From Isoetes taiwanensis (lineage: Eukaryota; Streptophyta; Lycopodiopsida; Isoetales; Isoetaceae), in assembly GCA_021234155.1 (NCBI GenBank), contig JAJEKV010000523.1, positions 32,368 through 96,367 on the forward strand: 64,000 bases of DNA, in the 5' to 3' direction. Within the stretch, counting starts at the first letter, position 1. Each line of letters begins with the position of its first letter. A program made the translations under genes and the position numbers. This document shows, in pieces, positions 25,613 through 37,949 of this stretch. The notes under the pieces are model-generated. The model saw only the letters and a program-made list of their open reading frames with translations, did not search any database and was not told the origin of the DNA.

Positions 25613-26727
25613 ATGATTCAAAGCAAAAACTGGTGCATACTATTTTGGTTGCAGGCATTGAAATGGGTGTCATGCCAACAATGGGAAGCTTATGACCAAG
25701 ACTGGAGAGTTGCAGCAGCAACATGGTATGGGGAGCCAGAGGGGGATGGAAGTGATGGTAAAATCAACATGATTCTTCTAGATGCTCCTAGAAGTAAGAA
25801 ACTTCCACAGAATTTTGCTAACTATAGGTAACTAAAATGTGCAGGAGGAGCTTGTGGCTATGGCAGGCTCAAGGACAGCACTTATGGAAGCTACATTTCA
25901 GCAGGAAGTGCTCCTATATTCAAGGGTGGATTGGGCTGTGGTGCTTGCTATATGGTAGGCCTGGAATGTGTAATAATTTTTTAGTTTAATTTTGGTGCTC
26001 AGATTTTGGTAAGTAACATCAGATGTGTTATGTAAGGTAAGATGCATCAACAGCAACATCTGCACACAATCTGGCACCAGAGTTGTCATCACAGATGAGT
26101 GCCCTGGTGGGAACTATTGCGGTGGCGGTCGAACCCATTTCGATCTCAGCGGCACCGCCTTCGGGCAGCTAGCAGTTGATGGAAAAGCTGGGGATCTCAG
26201 GAATATGGGTGTTGTTGATATTCAATACAAAAGGTAATAATTCAACCACAAACAAATTCAGTTCTGGTAACTACTGTGAAAATCAACTCCATATTTAGTA
26301 GCTTAAAACAATGCAAAATTTTCATAATTGCAGGGTGCCCTGCTTGTATCCAAACCAGAACATTACATTCCAAATTGGAGCAGGATCAACACCTTATTGG
26401 CTGGATCTTGTGGTGAGGAATATAGCAGGCCCTGGAAATCTGCAACGTGTCTCTGTATTACAGGTCAGATTCAGACTGCTTATGCATTTGTTTGGAATTT
26501 TTAAACGTAATATGCTGAATTTTATGCAGGAAAATAGCATGGATTGGTTAGATGCAACTCATATTTGGGGAGCAAACTGGGCACTTAATCACGAGATCAG
26601 GGGCAGTTTATCAGTTCAATTATCTTCCACAGTATTTAACACCAGTATTTTAATTTCCAATAACAGCATCCCTGCGTATTGGCAGGCAGGAGATTGGTAT
26701 GATTCTCAACAGCAATTCACCACATAG
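25613..26727 (+). CDS. EXPB: Beta-expansin, five exons, intact
   Basis: Secreted wall-loosening protein that acts at pH-dependent slippage of matrix polysaccharides, without hydrolysis. Exons: 25613-25757, 25845-25954, 26037-26233, 26334-26463, 26530-26727, all with GT-AG introns and matching phases; they total 780 bp, 259 residues. The N-terminus [21 protein letters not shown] fits a signal peptide, shown here only in part as [15 protein letters not shown]. Domain 1 has [34 protein letters not shown] and [10 protein letters not shown]. The TDxCPGG and SGTAFG forms mark the beta rather than the alpha subfamily. Domain 2 starts [13 protein letters not shown] and has the usual aromatic residues (YWLDLVV, WGANW) and the end [17 protein letters not shown]. 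Length is normal. It is the only complete gene in the window, with no frame defects. The first ATG was chosen because it gives the hydrophobic leader. A separate upstream signal-peptide exon is possible, since TTGGTTGCAG at 25646-25655 resembles an acceptor. Confidence 0.95.
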
Positions 26728-27518
26728 TTTGGAGTATAATTATATCAGATTTCGGAAGGCTGCTTCTGTGATGTCATTGGAAAGTGGCCGCAGATCCGAA
26801 GCATGCATAGATGGTCCGTGATGTTGCAGATGCTGTGCTGCAGCGGCAGCCTGCAGGTTCTTCTCGAGGCCCATATCACACAGAATATCCCTTATCACGT
26901 GTGCATGTATTCCTTCACGCACATCTCGTGCACTATTGTCCTCCAATTTTTTTATAATCACAATTTAGTATATTCCGTTTACTTCTAACGTAAGGTGGTA
27001 GGCTTTAGGATCTAACCGTTCCCTACCATCCGATCAGGTCTCTTATTTTCATGGTAGAGAAGCAATCCTTGTTGATAAACTTGCTCCACTTAGATACTAT
27101 TGTGGACCTAGATAAACCAGCTCTGTTCTATAATTTGGCCCAAAATTAGGTTCCATATGGTGACCAACAACTTTGGACCTAGATGCACCAGCTCTATGTT
27201 TTAATTCGGCCCAAAATTAGGTTTCAATTCACCAACTCTATGTTTTAATTCGGAGGTTTCATTTCTTGGCAGTTGATTGGCATACTAGTTAAAGCTACGG
27301 GCTGTCGAATTTATTTCTCAGAACTTGCTCGAGAGGGATGCTTATCACATCGATCACTGTATACATGAAAGGGCCATCAATGCTCACCCAAGCCAATGCC
27401 CTAGGCTTCTAGAAGGATAATAGACTGCTAAGAACTCAAGAGCCAATTGCTCATGGACTAAACCTAGCCTTCGACCTAATCCTTGGGTCAAGGTACCAGG
27501 TCTCATTGACTACAATCC
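26728..27518. other. Expansin 3' flank, no gene
   Basis: 3' UTR and downstream sequence. The phrase GTTTTAATTCGGCCCAAAATTAGGTT and variants recur two to three times between 27130 and 27250, a short degenerate local repeat. Confidence 0.45.
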
Positions 27519-27672
27519 ATGGTGAAGCTCCCATGGGTGCAGAACCTACACGTCGTCTCCAACCCCAAATAATATGTTGCGGTTCCCCTAAGCTACGGGT
27601 CTCTAGCTAAGGGAAAAACCTTCACCTAGAAGCAACTCGACGTGACCAGCGTCAAGACCGCACTAGTCACAA
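27519..27672 (-). repeat. Fragment of the Ty3-gypsy LTR found again at 33720
   Basis: About 150 bp nearly identical to 33720-33872 inside the left gypsy LTR (shared words include GGTGCAGAACCTACAC, CCCAAATAATATGTTGCGG and CTCGACGTGACCAGCGTC). It starts and stops abruptly and has no other part of the element, so it is a truncated copy of the same family. Confidence 0.85.
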
Positions 27673-27699
27673 GGCACCCAAAATTAAAACTCTACATGG

Positions 27700-28140
27700 T
27701 TTTTCACATGGTTATGACTATAAAACCATTCTACAAAACCAATGCATGTTTGTGGGTTGATATCATTAAAAACCATATGTGGCTAAACTAATGGGTTCTC
27801 TTGTGAGGTTTGTTAGGATGGTTAGATGGATGGGCTTCTTTGTAGAGTTTGTCAAAGTGGTATTACATGTTGGTAAATGAATGTCGTATATTATACCGTT
27901 TGAAGGGTATGGTTTGTCCATGTGGTATAACATGAAGGTTGTGGATGAGGTTTAATATGGTGTTCTTTCATGAGATTTTATAATGTGGTTCATTATCGTG
28001 GTAAACTAACATGACTAAATGTCATGGTAAATGCACTAGTCATGCCATGGTAAAGCCATGGTAAATGCACGTGGTTTGCAATGTATTAGAAATTACTATC
28101 AATCTTAGGTGTATTTATTTGGTCCCAAATATGCATGGTT
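27700..28140. repeat. AAACCA / TGGTTT-rich degenerate repeat
   Basis: Dense recurrence of AAACCA(T) and its complement TGGTTT without a fixed period. Similar text occurs at 33290-33640 and 62990-63380. It looks like an old, diverged low-complexity or palindromic repeat family. Confidence 0.5.
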
Positions 28141-28149
28141 TTGTTATGG

Positions 28150-28400
28150 TCAATGGTCATATAAACCAATAATAAACTAATATTGATAACTAGAAAAACC
28201 AATAATGATATGATTTATTAACCAATAATCATAACGAAAATTAATATCTGATTAACCAATAATGATAACTAAAACTAATAATGATTAACCACTAAAACAA
28301 TAATGATAACCAAGAATGTCATTTATAAACCAATAATGATAACCCGTAACACGATGCGTCATTTATAAACCAATAAAGATAACCGTAATGCTATGTTGTT
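28150..28400 (+). repeat. Degenerate minisatellite of ACCAATAATGATAA units
   Basis: The unit AAACCAATAATGATAAC recurs about eight times with variation (ACTAATAATGATTAACC, ACAATAATGATAACC). Two longer copies share the flank GTCATTTATAAACCAATAA. Confidence 0.75.
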
Positions 28401-31400
28401 TGAAGCATTCCAAGTTTAGTAGACTAATTTGCAAATGGTTTCTTATGGTGTGAGTGGCTTCTACAAAAATTAGGGAGCAAGGGATTTGAACCCCAACCAT
28501 TTCAAAAACTCTTAAAGAATGATAAATTTATTTCGAGAATATATCGTGTTGCTTTGAGTGCTCCAAATCATTTGCATTTAAAAAGGATACATAAAATAAA
28601 ACATGCAACAAAACTTTAAAAAATAATGAATGATCAAAATGTTTGGGCCAACCATTCGGATCCTTGAATCATGTTAAGAAAATACTTGAAAGCGCAAGAG
28701 CGGACATAAGCTATAACCCTTTACCCAGAGGTAGATGAAGTGTTTAGGGAGGCGAGTTGTTGTTCGCCATGTCAAAGCGGATATTTAGCCATTGCTAGAA
28801 ACGCAGAATCAGTGAAAAAGCTGATCTACATTACATGTTTAAATAAAAAATAGTAAGAATGGGAGCCTCTGAAGCTTAGCTTCATATTGGGTGGAGTGAC
28901 GGTTTGAAGGCTTGGATTTGTTTTGAGGATAATATGCCCCGAAATATTCTATGTAAGGGCGAAAACCGGTTTTTTTCTAGGATTTTAGTGGCGCCCAAAG
29001 TGACGTTACTATATCCATAACTATTGCGAGGGACATTTGCAACTCTGCTTAGCATGTTGGTTCCTCAACTCTTGCTATACTTCGGATTATAAAGGCTTGT
29101 AGGTTTCAATGAAGATGCTACTACAGATCTAGATGGATGGACCAGATTCGGGTTCAAGATCATATGGGGCTTTGAAAAACTCACACCCACAAAGATTCTT
29201 AGAGGTGAAGGCATGCCACATATGGGAAATTTTAAACCCATTCTTCGCTAGATCTAAGAGCTCTTTGGAAGCCCGACGTTAATATATACATAACTATTGT
29301 GCCTCTTTCTAAAAGTTATTCAGAAGCCAAGGAAAGATTATCGCCGCCTTACTTTGCAAAAAGCGGACTCATTTAGAGTAAGAGTCCATCGTTGAAAATC
29401 AAGATCTTGCTCAAAGATCCGTTTATCAAAGGATCCTTTCTAGATAAAAAATAGTATCTCGTTATAAGATTCTTTGAGTGGCCTCGGATTAATCATCACT
29501 GGAAACATTTACCATTTGGCGAGACGGACATGGGAAACCCCTTAGTTTGGAAGTCCCGCGATAATATTGAGCTTGACATACAGATCCGAAGAAGGGGAAA
29601 GAAGTGATGAATGCAAGTGCGCATTCATTTGTCGGATTCTTTGAAAGACTTTCTGTTGAAATATGAAGTGGGGCCTTGAAATCCCGGATCACCGGCTTAT
29701 CAAAAGAATGAGTTCTTCATATGATAAAGATCAATATAAGAGAAATCGTTATCTTACTTGCTCGCCAAGCTCCATTACAACACGGCTTGAAACATCTATC
29801 CATTGAAAATCCCGGCCGAGTTGAAACCCCGTTTTATTGGATTGTAGACATGCGGACGACATGCAAAGCAGGAATAGGCATGCATTCCGTTGAATGCATG
29901 CGACTTTTTGCATAACTCGGATGGTGAATCTGGCGCCATAGTTAGGTTTCCATAATGAATAAAAGTAGAGGCGAAGTGCCGCCATGGCCATGGAGCTGGG
30001 GAGTAAGGAAAGGAAAAATCTTAAGGTCAAGGGGACTCGAGCATTACACGGCTCGTCGGAATCAATATGTGTCGGACATTACGCCAATCGGTTTTCGCCA
30101 TCATTTTTTCGTATGGACGTTTAGAGGCGCCATCATTTTTGTATGGACGCTAAGAGGCAAGTGAAATCACCCGTGGTCACATGTGCCCATCTACCACCAT
30201 TTTATTCCATTGAAGCCTTATTTAGGCTCGTTCCCATGGAAACAACCGGACTTTGAAATTTCTTGTCAAGGTGAATGCCGGTTCCATGTTCAGATTTTAA
30301 CTTCAAAATTTGAGGTCAACTTCCATGGAATAATTTAAGGGCTAAATGGCTATTTTATGAACTCTAGCACATTTCAAAAAACCTTTGAATCTAAAGTAAA
30401 TGGAAAAAATGGGAACATAGCCTTACCCCGACTTTTTGTGGTGATAACTCTTTAAGGTAAGATTTCCCATGCAAACAAGGTTAGGTTTCCATTGCTTTTT
30501 AAAGGTTAGATTTTGAGCTGGATTTTGCTCATTCTAACCCCTATGGGGAGATTGTCATGTATTTCTTGGCCAAGGTTTCTAGCATTAGTCCCCCTAGCCA
30601 TTTTTTCAAAATTACTAAAATAGCTTGGAACCTTTCTAAATAAGGTTAGGTTTTGGCCGATTTGCTTTTTTGGACCCATAAAATTTTTGGGATATGGACA
30701 TGTATTTCTTGGCTAAAGGTGGAGGTAAAAATGATTAATTGGAGATAAACCATATGCTACTATGCATTATGGAGCTATCATAGGTCAAGATTGTCTTGAG
30801 AGAACTCTTCGGCTATTAGCATGCAAATGCCCTCTCTAACTCCTTATTTTGCAGGTGGTATTGTGAACACCCTATGACCTCTAGTACCCGTTTGGTGTGA
30901 TCCAAAGATGGAGAACTCGATGGAGAAATTTGGGCCCCGATCCGGTGTTGACCATCTTTTTTTGGGATTGCTAATGAACTAAGGGCAATGACGCATCCTC
31001 TAGCCAAAACCTCAACCAGCGCCTAAGGGTCCATACTATAATTGTTTTGTGTATATTGACTATGTTAAATTGATTTTGTAATTATTCCGGGCATGCTTCT
31101 TTTGTAGTACGAAGGCATACTTTTTGGCGGGCATATCACGAGAATAAGCGTAGTGTAAGCCCTAAATCTGGGTTGTATTGCACGTGCAAAAGACAAAGAA
31201 AGTACATCCCGCTATGGATTTCATCTCAAAGTTCGGTTAGTCCTTTGTTTGAGTCATTATTCAAGCTTTTCTTCACATTATGTACATTAAGCTACATCGG
31301 ACAAGCATGAACCCGATTGAGGAAGGCATGCTATCTCTTCATCAGAGGTCCGGTTTGGGACAAGTACCCACTTCTTACAATTTCTTGCGTTTCTAAAATG

Positions 31401-32080
31401 AAGGAATGTCGGTTTAATCGTCGTGGCGGACATAAATACTGATTGAGTTTGTACATCAAGAAGAAAATATACACAATATTATTTAGGCACAGAACGCCCA
31501 AAGTAATTGCGTATGCATCAATGGCTCCTCCAAAGGCCAACCCATTGATGCGTTAGCATCTTGTTTTATAAAATATACCCACCATCTTTGGGTATTCTAA
31601 ATCGAGCTTCGAGATCTCACCTGTGAAGTCCTCTCCATCCTGCATGCAAAATAGATCCCGTGAAACTATTAGGATGTTAAGGGATACAAGGAAAACACGA
31701 GGATTCTGTATAAATTTGCTATGGGTCACCTAGAATGCAGTTCGGTGGAGCATGGTGGACTCACTTCAACAAATCTACTTAAAAATAAGCAGAATGTAAG
31801 CGGGGTGGAATATTTGGAAAACAACAAAAGATCAAGGGTTTATTTTCTACCTTGGGATGAAGGAAGTAAATGTCGATTACGCTAAGATTTTCCAATTAAC
31901 AGATAACATACTTTTTCTATAAGCAATGGGAGTCAATCCTATAGGCCGTGTATATAGTCTTTTATGCGAGAATTGGTGGATTGGATTGTCACTCTAAATC
32001 CCTAGGGTGCATTTTTGATCTATATGCCACACTTACAAATGTTTTCAAACTAATTAAAATGACCTAATAACATGTTCAAA
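28400..32080. other. Long gene-poor stretch, no coding region supported
   Basis: Mixed composition, with a GC-richer stretch at 29450-30200. Short ORFs here do not resemble any family and are broken frequently. Local repeats: a 30-bp unit at 30097-30162 (two copies of GCCATCATTTTT...GTATGGACG...AGAGGC) and a loose pair of AAGGTTAGRTTTT plus CATGTATTTCTTGG words at 30475-30720. It could be old LTR-element sequence. Confidence 0.4.
30097..30162 (+). repeat. Short tandem duplication, about 32-bp unit
   Basis: Two adjacent copies of CCATCATTTTTT(C)GTATGGACG followed by YTWAGAGGC. No coding meaning seen. Confidence 0.7.
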
Positions 32081-32386
32081 CTTTGCTCTTTTGGTCTAGT
32101 GATAACACACTAGTTTTAGCAATTATAGTTCTCGAAGTTCGAGACCGCCTTTAAAATCAAATCCGTCAAATCTGATGCAATGTAAAATATTCAAATCCCA
32201 CAGATGTAATGTAAAGTGGTTGGGGGCAAGGCCCAACTGAGCAATATAGTGTGGTGTGTGGTCACATGTCCAGTTGGATGCTGCCTAGGGCCCAACCGAG
32301 CAATGTAGTGTGGTGTGTGGTCACATGTCCAGTTGGATGTTGCCTAGTGGCATGATGTTAAAACAATTATCTATCTATCTATCTTT
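32080..32386 (+). mobile_element. Possible tRNA-derived SINE with an internal duplication
   Basis: A box-A-like TGGTCTAGTGATAAC (about 32092) and a box-B-like AGTTCGAGACC (about 32136) are spaced as in a tRNA-type internal promoter. About 250 bp later the segment ends in a TATC-type simple tail (32368-32385), as many SINEs do. Inside, 32231-32347 is a two-copy direct repeat of a 59-bp unit. No target-site duplication was identified, so confidence is limited. Confidence 0.35.
32231..32347 (+). repeat. Two-copy tandem repeat, 59-bp unit
   Basis: GCCCAACYGAGCAATRTAGTG followed by TGGTGTGTGGTCACATG and CAGTTGGATGYTGCCTAG occurs twice in direct succession, starting at 32231 and 32290, nearly identical. 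Confidence 0.92.
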
Positions 32387-32389
32387 CTT

Positions 32390-33290
32390 TAGGCAAATTT
32401 TTAAAGCTGTATCTATTTTCTAGACAAGTGCAAACATATGTTGAATAAAAAAGAGGACCACAACAAAGCCCAAACGCAGAAGGAGACTATCACTTTTATG
32501 TTCAGGCACCTGCCTTCATTGAGTTCTACTTTGGGAGTCCATTAAGGGCTATATTTGACACCCAAAAGTTACATTTTGTAAGTTTGTTCACACTCGTTAA
32601 GAATTGATGCCAAGGCTCATTTCATTCATTGATTTAGCTACCGTACCATTGCCTTATCAAAAAGACGGGAGGAGGTTCATTGGACGTGTTAGAGCTTCCT
32701 TGAAGTTATTTGTTGCTTTCATTTGTTATTGACAATTCTTCATGTAAATTAAATCATTGACAAGTGCTCATTTTGATTGTGAAATGTAGAAGGCTTTATG
32801 CTCCATCTTAGCACCAGGGTTCCCTCGTAATCGTTCTTTGCATGTCATTAAGATGCATATGTAGTATCTTATCATGGCTACTCCAGGGCTATAAACTACA
32901 CAATCACCTAGTTACTTGAATGAAGAAATCTATTGAAGACATTGTTTTAATATTACTCAAGTGTTCGCATGGATTAACATCACCTTTTTGGTGTATCTTG
33001 CATTTATACATTAAAGGGGACAATCTCGAAATATATTGTTTTAGAATCATTGGGCACAAAAAATGACCCAATTATTTAGAACTTACAATAAACTTTCATG
33101 ATCTACTATTAAGATTATGATTGTCGAATGTATTAAACTAAGACAACACTAATCAATCATAGAGGGCTTGTCTTGAATGCTTGTAGAAGGTATACTCATA
33201 ATTCCTTAAAATATAAAGTTTTGTAGCATATATTTAAGTAATAATTTAATTTACATCATGGAATGCATAATATCTATTGAAGTTTATGAA
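32390..33290. other. No gene recognised
   Basis: AT-rich intergenic sequence without supported features. Confidence 0.5.
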
Positions 33291-33640
33291 CAAACACTAT
33301 ATTGGCAATAAAAACCACCTTGCAAACTACACTAATTTTAGAAAACCATACTAAAAAGAAAACCAATGTGGAAAATCATCATCTAGCATTGAAAAACCAT
33401 ACCATAAACCATTAGCAACTTAATAACCCATGTTGTATCAATAAACTAACAAGAAAACTATGCTAGAAACCATTCAATTTAAATAAACCATGTTGCAACA
33501 AAAATTAGCACGCAAAACTACATTCTACTTATAAAAACCACTATAATGTGTGGTTTTTATTAAGATTATTATTTTTTGCATAACCACATATATAGTGGTT
33601 CCTTAGTGGTTAATTATGGCAGTTAAATTTTAGGATTTTG
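33290..33640. repeat. AAACCA-rich degenerate repeat beside the gypsy LTR
   Basis: Many AAACCAC/T and AAACTA words, ending with a small palindromic part where TGGTTTTTATTAAG answers the upstream AAAAACCACTATA. Same style as 27700-28140 and 62990-63380. The gypsy element sits directly to its right. Confidence 0.5.
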
Positions 33641-33664
33641 CCCATTTTTTATATTTATCAAATT

Positions 33665-35432
33665 CGTGACAGTCCTTCGCCCGACATTTGATGTTACTGA
33701 AATATTTCACAAAATGTTTAAGCTCCCACGGGTGCAGAACCTACACATCGTCTCCAACCCCAAATAATATGTTGCGGTTCCCCTAAGCTATGGGTCTCTA
33801 GCTAAGGGAAAAACCTTCACCTAGAAGCAACTCGACGTGACCAGCGTCGAGTCCGCACTAGTGAGCTTCATCAGTGCCCATTCACTAGTGTTGAGTGCTT
33901 AACACTCGCGGCCTCGGTTTCTGCTTATTCTCCTCGGAGAGTTGTGGGTAGACCAAGGTGCAATCTAGGCTAGCAACATGATAACATCTTGTCAAAATAT
34001 CTAATAGCAACGCAATACCTAAATAGTAAAAAACTAAGATTTAAAAAAATCGATATTACGAAAGGTCATAATGGGCTAAAATCCTAAACCAATAACTAGA
34101 ATGACGTGCAAAAGAATAACTCGAAGCACATCCATGAGCGAATTTGAACCCTCAACATCAACTTTGCAAATAAGCATTTTAACCTTTATATTATAATTTC
34201 GTATATAAATGAAAATAAATTCACAAGTTATTAATTGTGACATGCAAAAAGAATAATTTGAACTTTGCAAATAAGCATTTTAACCTTTATATTATAATTT
34301 CGTATATAAAGGAAAATAAATTCACAAGTTATTAATTGTGACATGCAAAAAGAAAAATTTGAACTTTGTCGAAACGCAAGTTTGAACTTTTGACCTTTAG
34401 TTTATACATAAGCATCTTATCCAATGCTATTTCTTCATACATGATACAATTTCTTCATATGCCGTTTCTTCATACATGATAGTATTTCTTCATACATGAT
34501 ACTAAACAAATTTATTTATTTAATAACCGAATTCATTTTTATTTCCAGCTGACTTGGCATCACCCAATTGGGTGGGCCCTCAAGAGCCTTCGTTGGCTCT
34601 GTTTTGGCGCAGGCAGCGGCCGGATGGCTTGCCCTATCCATCAGATGATCCCTTAGAGGGACAAAGACATCAGAGGATGAGTCGAATAAGAATTTCGGCC
34701 TTTGGGCTTTCAAGAGAATCCAACAAATTCATGATTTGGAGCAGTTTTTAAGCTTGATTTTTAAGTTTGAAGTTTTTAAGCTAGGGCTTTGTTTTTTGGA
34801 GCATGAACCCTAAATTGGTCTCTGATTAAATCGTAGTTCCTCGGGATTTCGAATAGAATGGGTTCAAATCCCTTATGTTTATGCATGTTGGAGCAGACAA
34901 AACCAGGCGATTGAGCCGCCTTATATCATCTGCAAGAGTCATTTTACTTTCATATTTATATGACAGTGCATTTGCATGCAAGAGAGTGACCCGAATTTGC
35001 CTGGCTGACTGCAGGTTGAGCCCATCTGTGCATCTATACCACGGAACGCGTTGCCACAGAGAGAGGCTTTGTTTATCACCGATATTTATCACAGATCTGA
35101 CATGAGACTTGTTTTCTTTTAATTCTAAATGCTCCAAGAAGTTTAAAAGAGTTTTAGTTCTAGCCAGTGATCGCTTCTTTTAAATTTTGTTGCTTAATTG
35201 CTCAGTGCTCTTCTTTTCTATACCTCCCCTTTCTTTCGTTCCAGTTTTCCGTTCTAACTTCTCTTCTTTGAGTCATCATTTTGTCAAGTCATCATTATGC
35301 CATGTCATTTATTCTCTATTATTTAACTACCTAAAGAACTTATAGAAATATCTTAAAGGCACAATATAAGTCACATTACATTCTTATCCCCTTTAAGATT
35401 CGACGTCCTCATCGAATATAATTCACATCACA
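33665..35432 (-). repeat. Left (3') LTR of the gypsy element
   Basis: Matches 41788-43218, with extra sequence: a 101-bp tandem duplication at about 34162-34362, and a segment near 35375-35425 missing from the other LTR. Its first base is C where the other LTR has T of TGTGATG. Confidence 0.88.
34162..34363 (-). repeat. 101-bp tandem duplication inside the left LTR
   Basis: The word ACTTTGCAAATAAGCATTTT and the following roughly 80 bp occur at 34161 and again at 34262, with one or two differences. The other LTR carries one copy only. Confidence 0.9.
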
Positions 35433-35458
35433 TTCGCATTACTGCAAGTAATATTCCT

Positions 35459-35935
35459 TCACAACTTCATGTATTGTTTATACTTAATAAGTTTGATACA
35501 TCTTTTAGATAGGCTTATCCCATGGCATGATATAGATTGAAAAAGGTTCGGAAAATCCTTAGCATATTTTGCTTCAGCCTCATTTAATTCCATCCAAGTG
35601 GCATCTTCTACAGGATAATCTGCCCATTGTATAAGGATTTCTTTAATTGTTCTACTATGTAACTTCCATTCTCGATACTGCAATATTTGAGATGGTATTA
35701 CTTCAAAGGTATTGTTTTCTTGAATTAATTGCAATTTAGGAAGCAATCGATCACTGTCATGTAAAGAGGGTTTCAACAAATTAACATGGAAGACATCATG
35801 AATCCTTACATGTGGTGGCAACTCTAATTGATATGCTAGGTTTCCCATCTTTTTAATGATTTTGAAAGGACCAGCATATCTTGGAGCAAGTTTAGCACAT
35901 TTTCCAATTCTAAGTTGACTTTTCTTTGGCTTCAC
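35459..35935 (-). pseudogene. gypsy integrase C-terminus with chromodomain
   Basis: Open for 158 codons. KLAPRYAGPFKIIKKMGN followed by LAYQLELPPHVRIHDVFHVN and LLKP is the standard GPF/Y-type C-terminal domain of Ty3-gypsy integrase. About 40 residues later, FEVIPSQILQYREWKL and ILIQWADYPVEDATWMEL form a chromodomain-like module (the usual VKWKGxPxxxATWE core). In chromoviruses this domain reads modified histones and steers insertion. This is the best-preserved part of the element. Confidence 0.88.
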
Positions 35936-36599
35936 ACGAAGATATACAAAGTCTCCAACCTTGAATTCTCGATGTATTCTATGCTTATCTGCAAATTGCT
36001 TCTACTGCTTCTTATTATGTTATCTGCATGCTCTTCCAACATCGTCTCGATTTAATCATGGGATCATACCAATTTATTTGGAGCATAACAATCCCTATCC
36101 ATAAAGTGCTTCAAAAAAGGTGTATTAGATTCTTGTTTAGAATTATTGTGCAAACCTTATCTCCGCACCTTTAAAAGTTTTTTTAAGATTTTTCTTCCAA
36201 CATGAAAAATCTTTAAAACGTATTTGCCTAGGTTAAAATCTAAAAAAAATCCTTAAAAATTTAAAATCTTTAAAAATCATATTTTAAAAAAAATTTTGTT
36301 TATTCAAATATAACAATTATTTATCCTTGTATATGAAATTCTTATATTTTTTAATCTCTTCAAAAGGTGTCATCCCTATAACTTAATTACCAAAGATACA
36401 TTTTTTATTTACTTGTTGACAGACATCTTGTAACTTGTAGTAAAATTAGCAAACTCACATATATCCAATAAGGGTAACAAATCTTCCAATTTTTTTTTTT
36501 CTTTGGATTGTCTTTAAAAACAATATATCCTTTAAAAATAAAAACGGGTTTTTCCTCAAGGTAACCCCATTTGGATTGTCTTTTCAATACATCATAATA

Positions 36600-37470
36600 T
36601 TCCTCAAGGGATGATTTTATGTTTGGTAGATGATCATCTCAGGCTCAATTGAATTCCAACTACCTTGAAAAACGAAGTCCAAACGTTACTAGTAAACCTT
36701 GGATCTCTATCAGAAACAATACTTGTAGGAATGCCATGTAGACGAGCGTTTCCTTTGCTGTTATTGGTTTCCTAATTGGAAAGAAATGAGCATGTTTAGT
36801 TAACCTGTCAATCACCACAAGAATAGCAACCTTTCCTGTTCGTGTCTTTGCAATCCTACTATGAAATCCATGCTAATATATTCCCATTTTCTTTCTGGAA
36901 TAGGTAAGGGCTGCAAAAGACCAGGTGCCCTAATCTATTCTGCCTTAACACGCGAACACATCACACAATTTTGGATATACTTACAAACATAATCTTTTAG
37001 TCCTGGCCAAAAGAAGCTTCTCTTTACTTTGTGATATGTCTTATGGAACCCTAGATGACCTGATATTACTGCATCATGACATTCATTTAGTATTTTTTTG
37101 TTTTTTAAATGTGATCTATTGCAGGAATACAAACTCTTGACTTGTATCTCAATATTCCGTGTTCAAAACTATAATTATCCTTTATCTTCAGATTCTCTTT
37201 TTGTACTTCCTTCAATTTCGGTCCAAAATAATTGTCTGTACAAATAGTATTTTTCACCTCATCCAACCAATCTGTTATAATCATTGTTATTGTATAGCAA
37301 GCTGCAAGTCTAGACAAAGCATCTGCAACAATATTTGTACTGCCCATTTTATAATTAATCTGAAGGTCATGCTCTTGGAGAAATTCCATCCACCTACGTT
37401 GTCTCAAATTCAAATTATATTGTTTCATAACGTATGCAAGACTAGCATGGTTGGTCAGTATGCACCTCAA
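36600..37470 (-). pseudogene. gypsy RNase H end and integrase N-terminus/core, decayed
   Basis: Reads LTNHASLAYVMKQYNLNLRQ then RRWMEFLQEHDLQINYK and ADALSR, the RNase H end of Ty3-gypsy. The integrase H2C2 zinc finger follows (GHLGFHKTYHKVKR, then FFWPGLKDYVCKYIQNC, then VMC). Past 36935 the DDE core is a patchwork of short frames. 36000-36590 is AT-rich with no clear integrase text, probably eroded or interrupted. Confidence 0.85.
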
Positions 37471-37949
37471 AATGATTCCCTAAAAAATAATGTCTCCAAG
37501 CTCTGAGTGCATGTACAATTGCCAACAATTCCTAATCATGAGTGGGATAATTTCGTTCGACATCGTTTAACTTATGAGAAATATATGCACGCACATGCTT
37601 GTCTTGCATCAATACAGCTCTTGTCCCTTTCCCACTAGCATTTGTCATAATCTGATACTTCTTAAGGTCTGCCACTTTTAAAACATGAGCATTTATCAAT
37701 TTCTCTTTTAAACTTCTAAAAGCTCTCTCACATTTCTCGTCCTGTAAGTGTTGTCAAAGGACTTGCTATTGTAGAAAAACTTTTGAAGAATTTCTTATAG
37801 AACCCTGCAAATCCAAAGAATGAGCGCACCTGTTTTGGGTTTTAAGGAATTGGCCATTCTTTCACCACCTCAACCTTTTTGAGGTCAGGTTTAATTTTTT
37901 CTGCTGAAACAATATGACCTAAATAATCCATTTTGGTGTTACAAAATGA

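Noticed and set aside
28475-28570. Minus-strand tRNA suggested by GGGGTTCAAATCCCTTGCTCCC
   Set aside because: The needed 5' acceptor strand is only partly matched and no cloverleaf fits the spacing.
34860-34885. T-arm-like GGGTTCAAATCCC in the gypsy LTR (also near 42703)
   Set aside because: It recurs in both LTRs and no acceptor stem, D-arm or anticodon arm can be formed around it, so it is not a tRNA gene.
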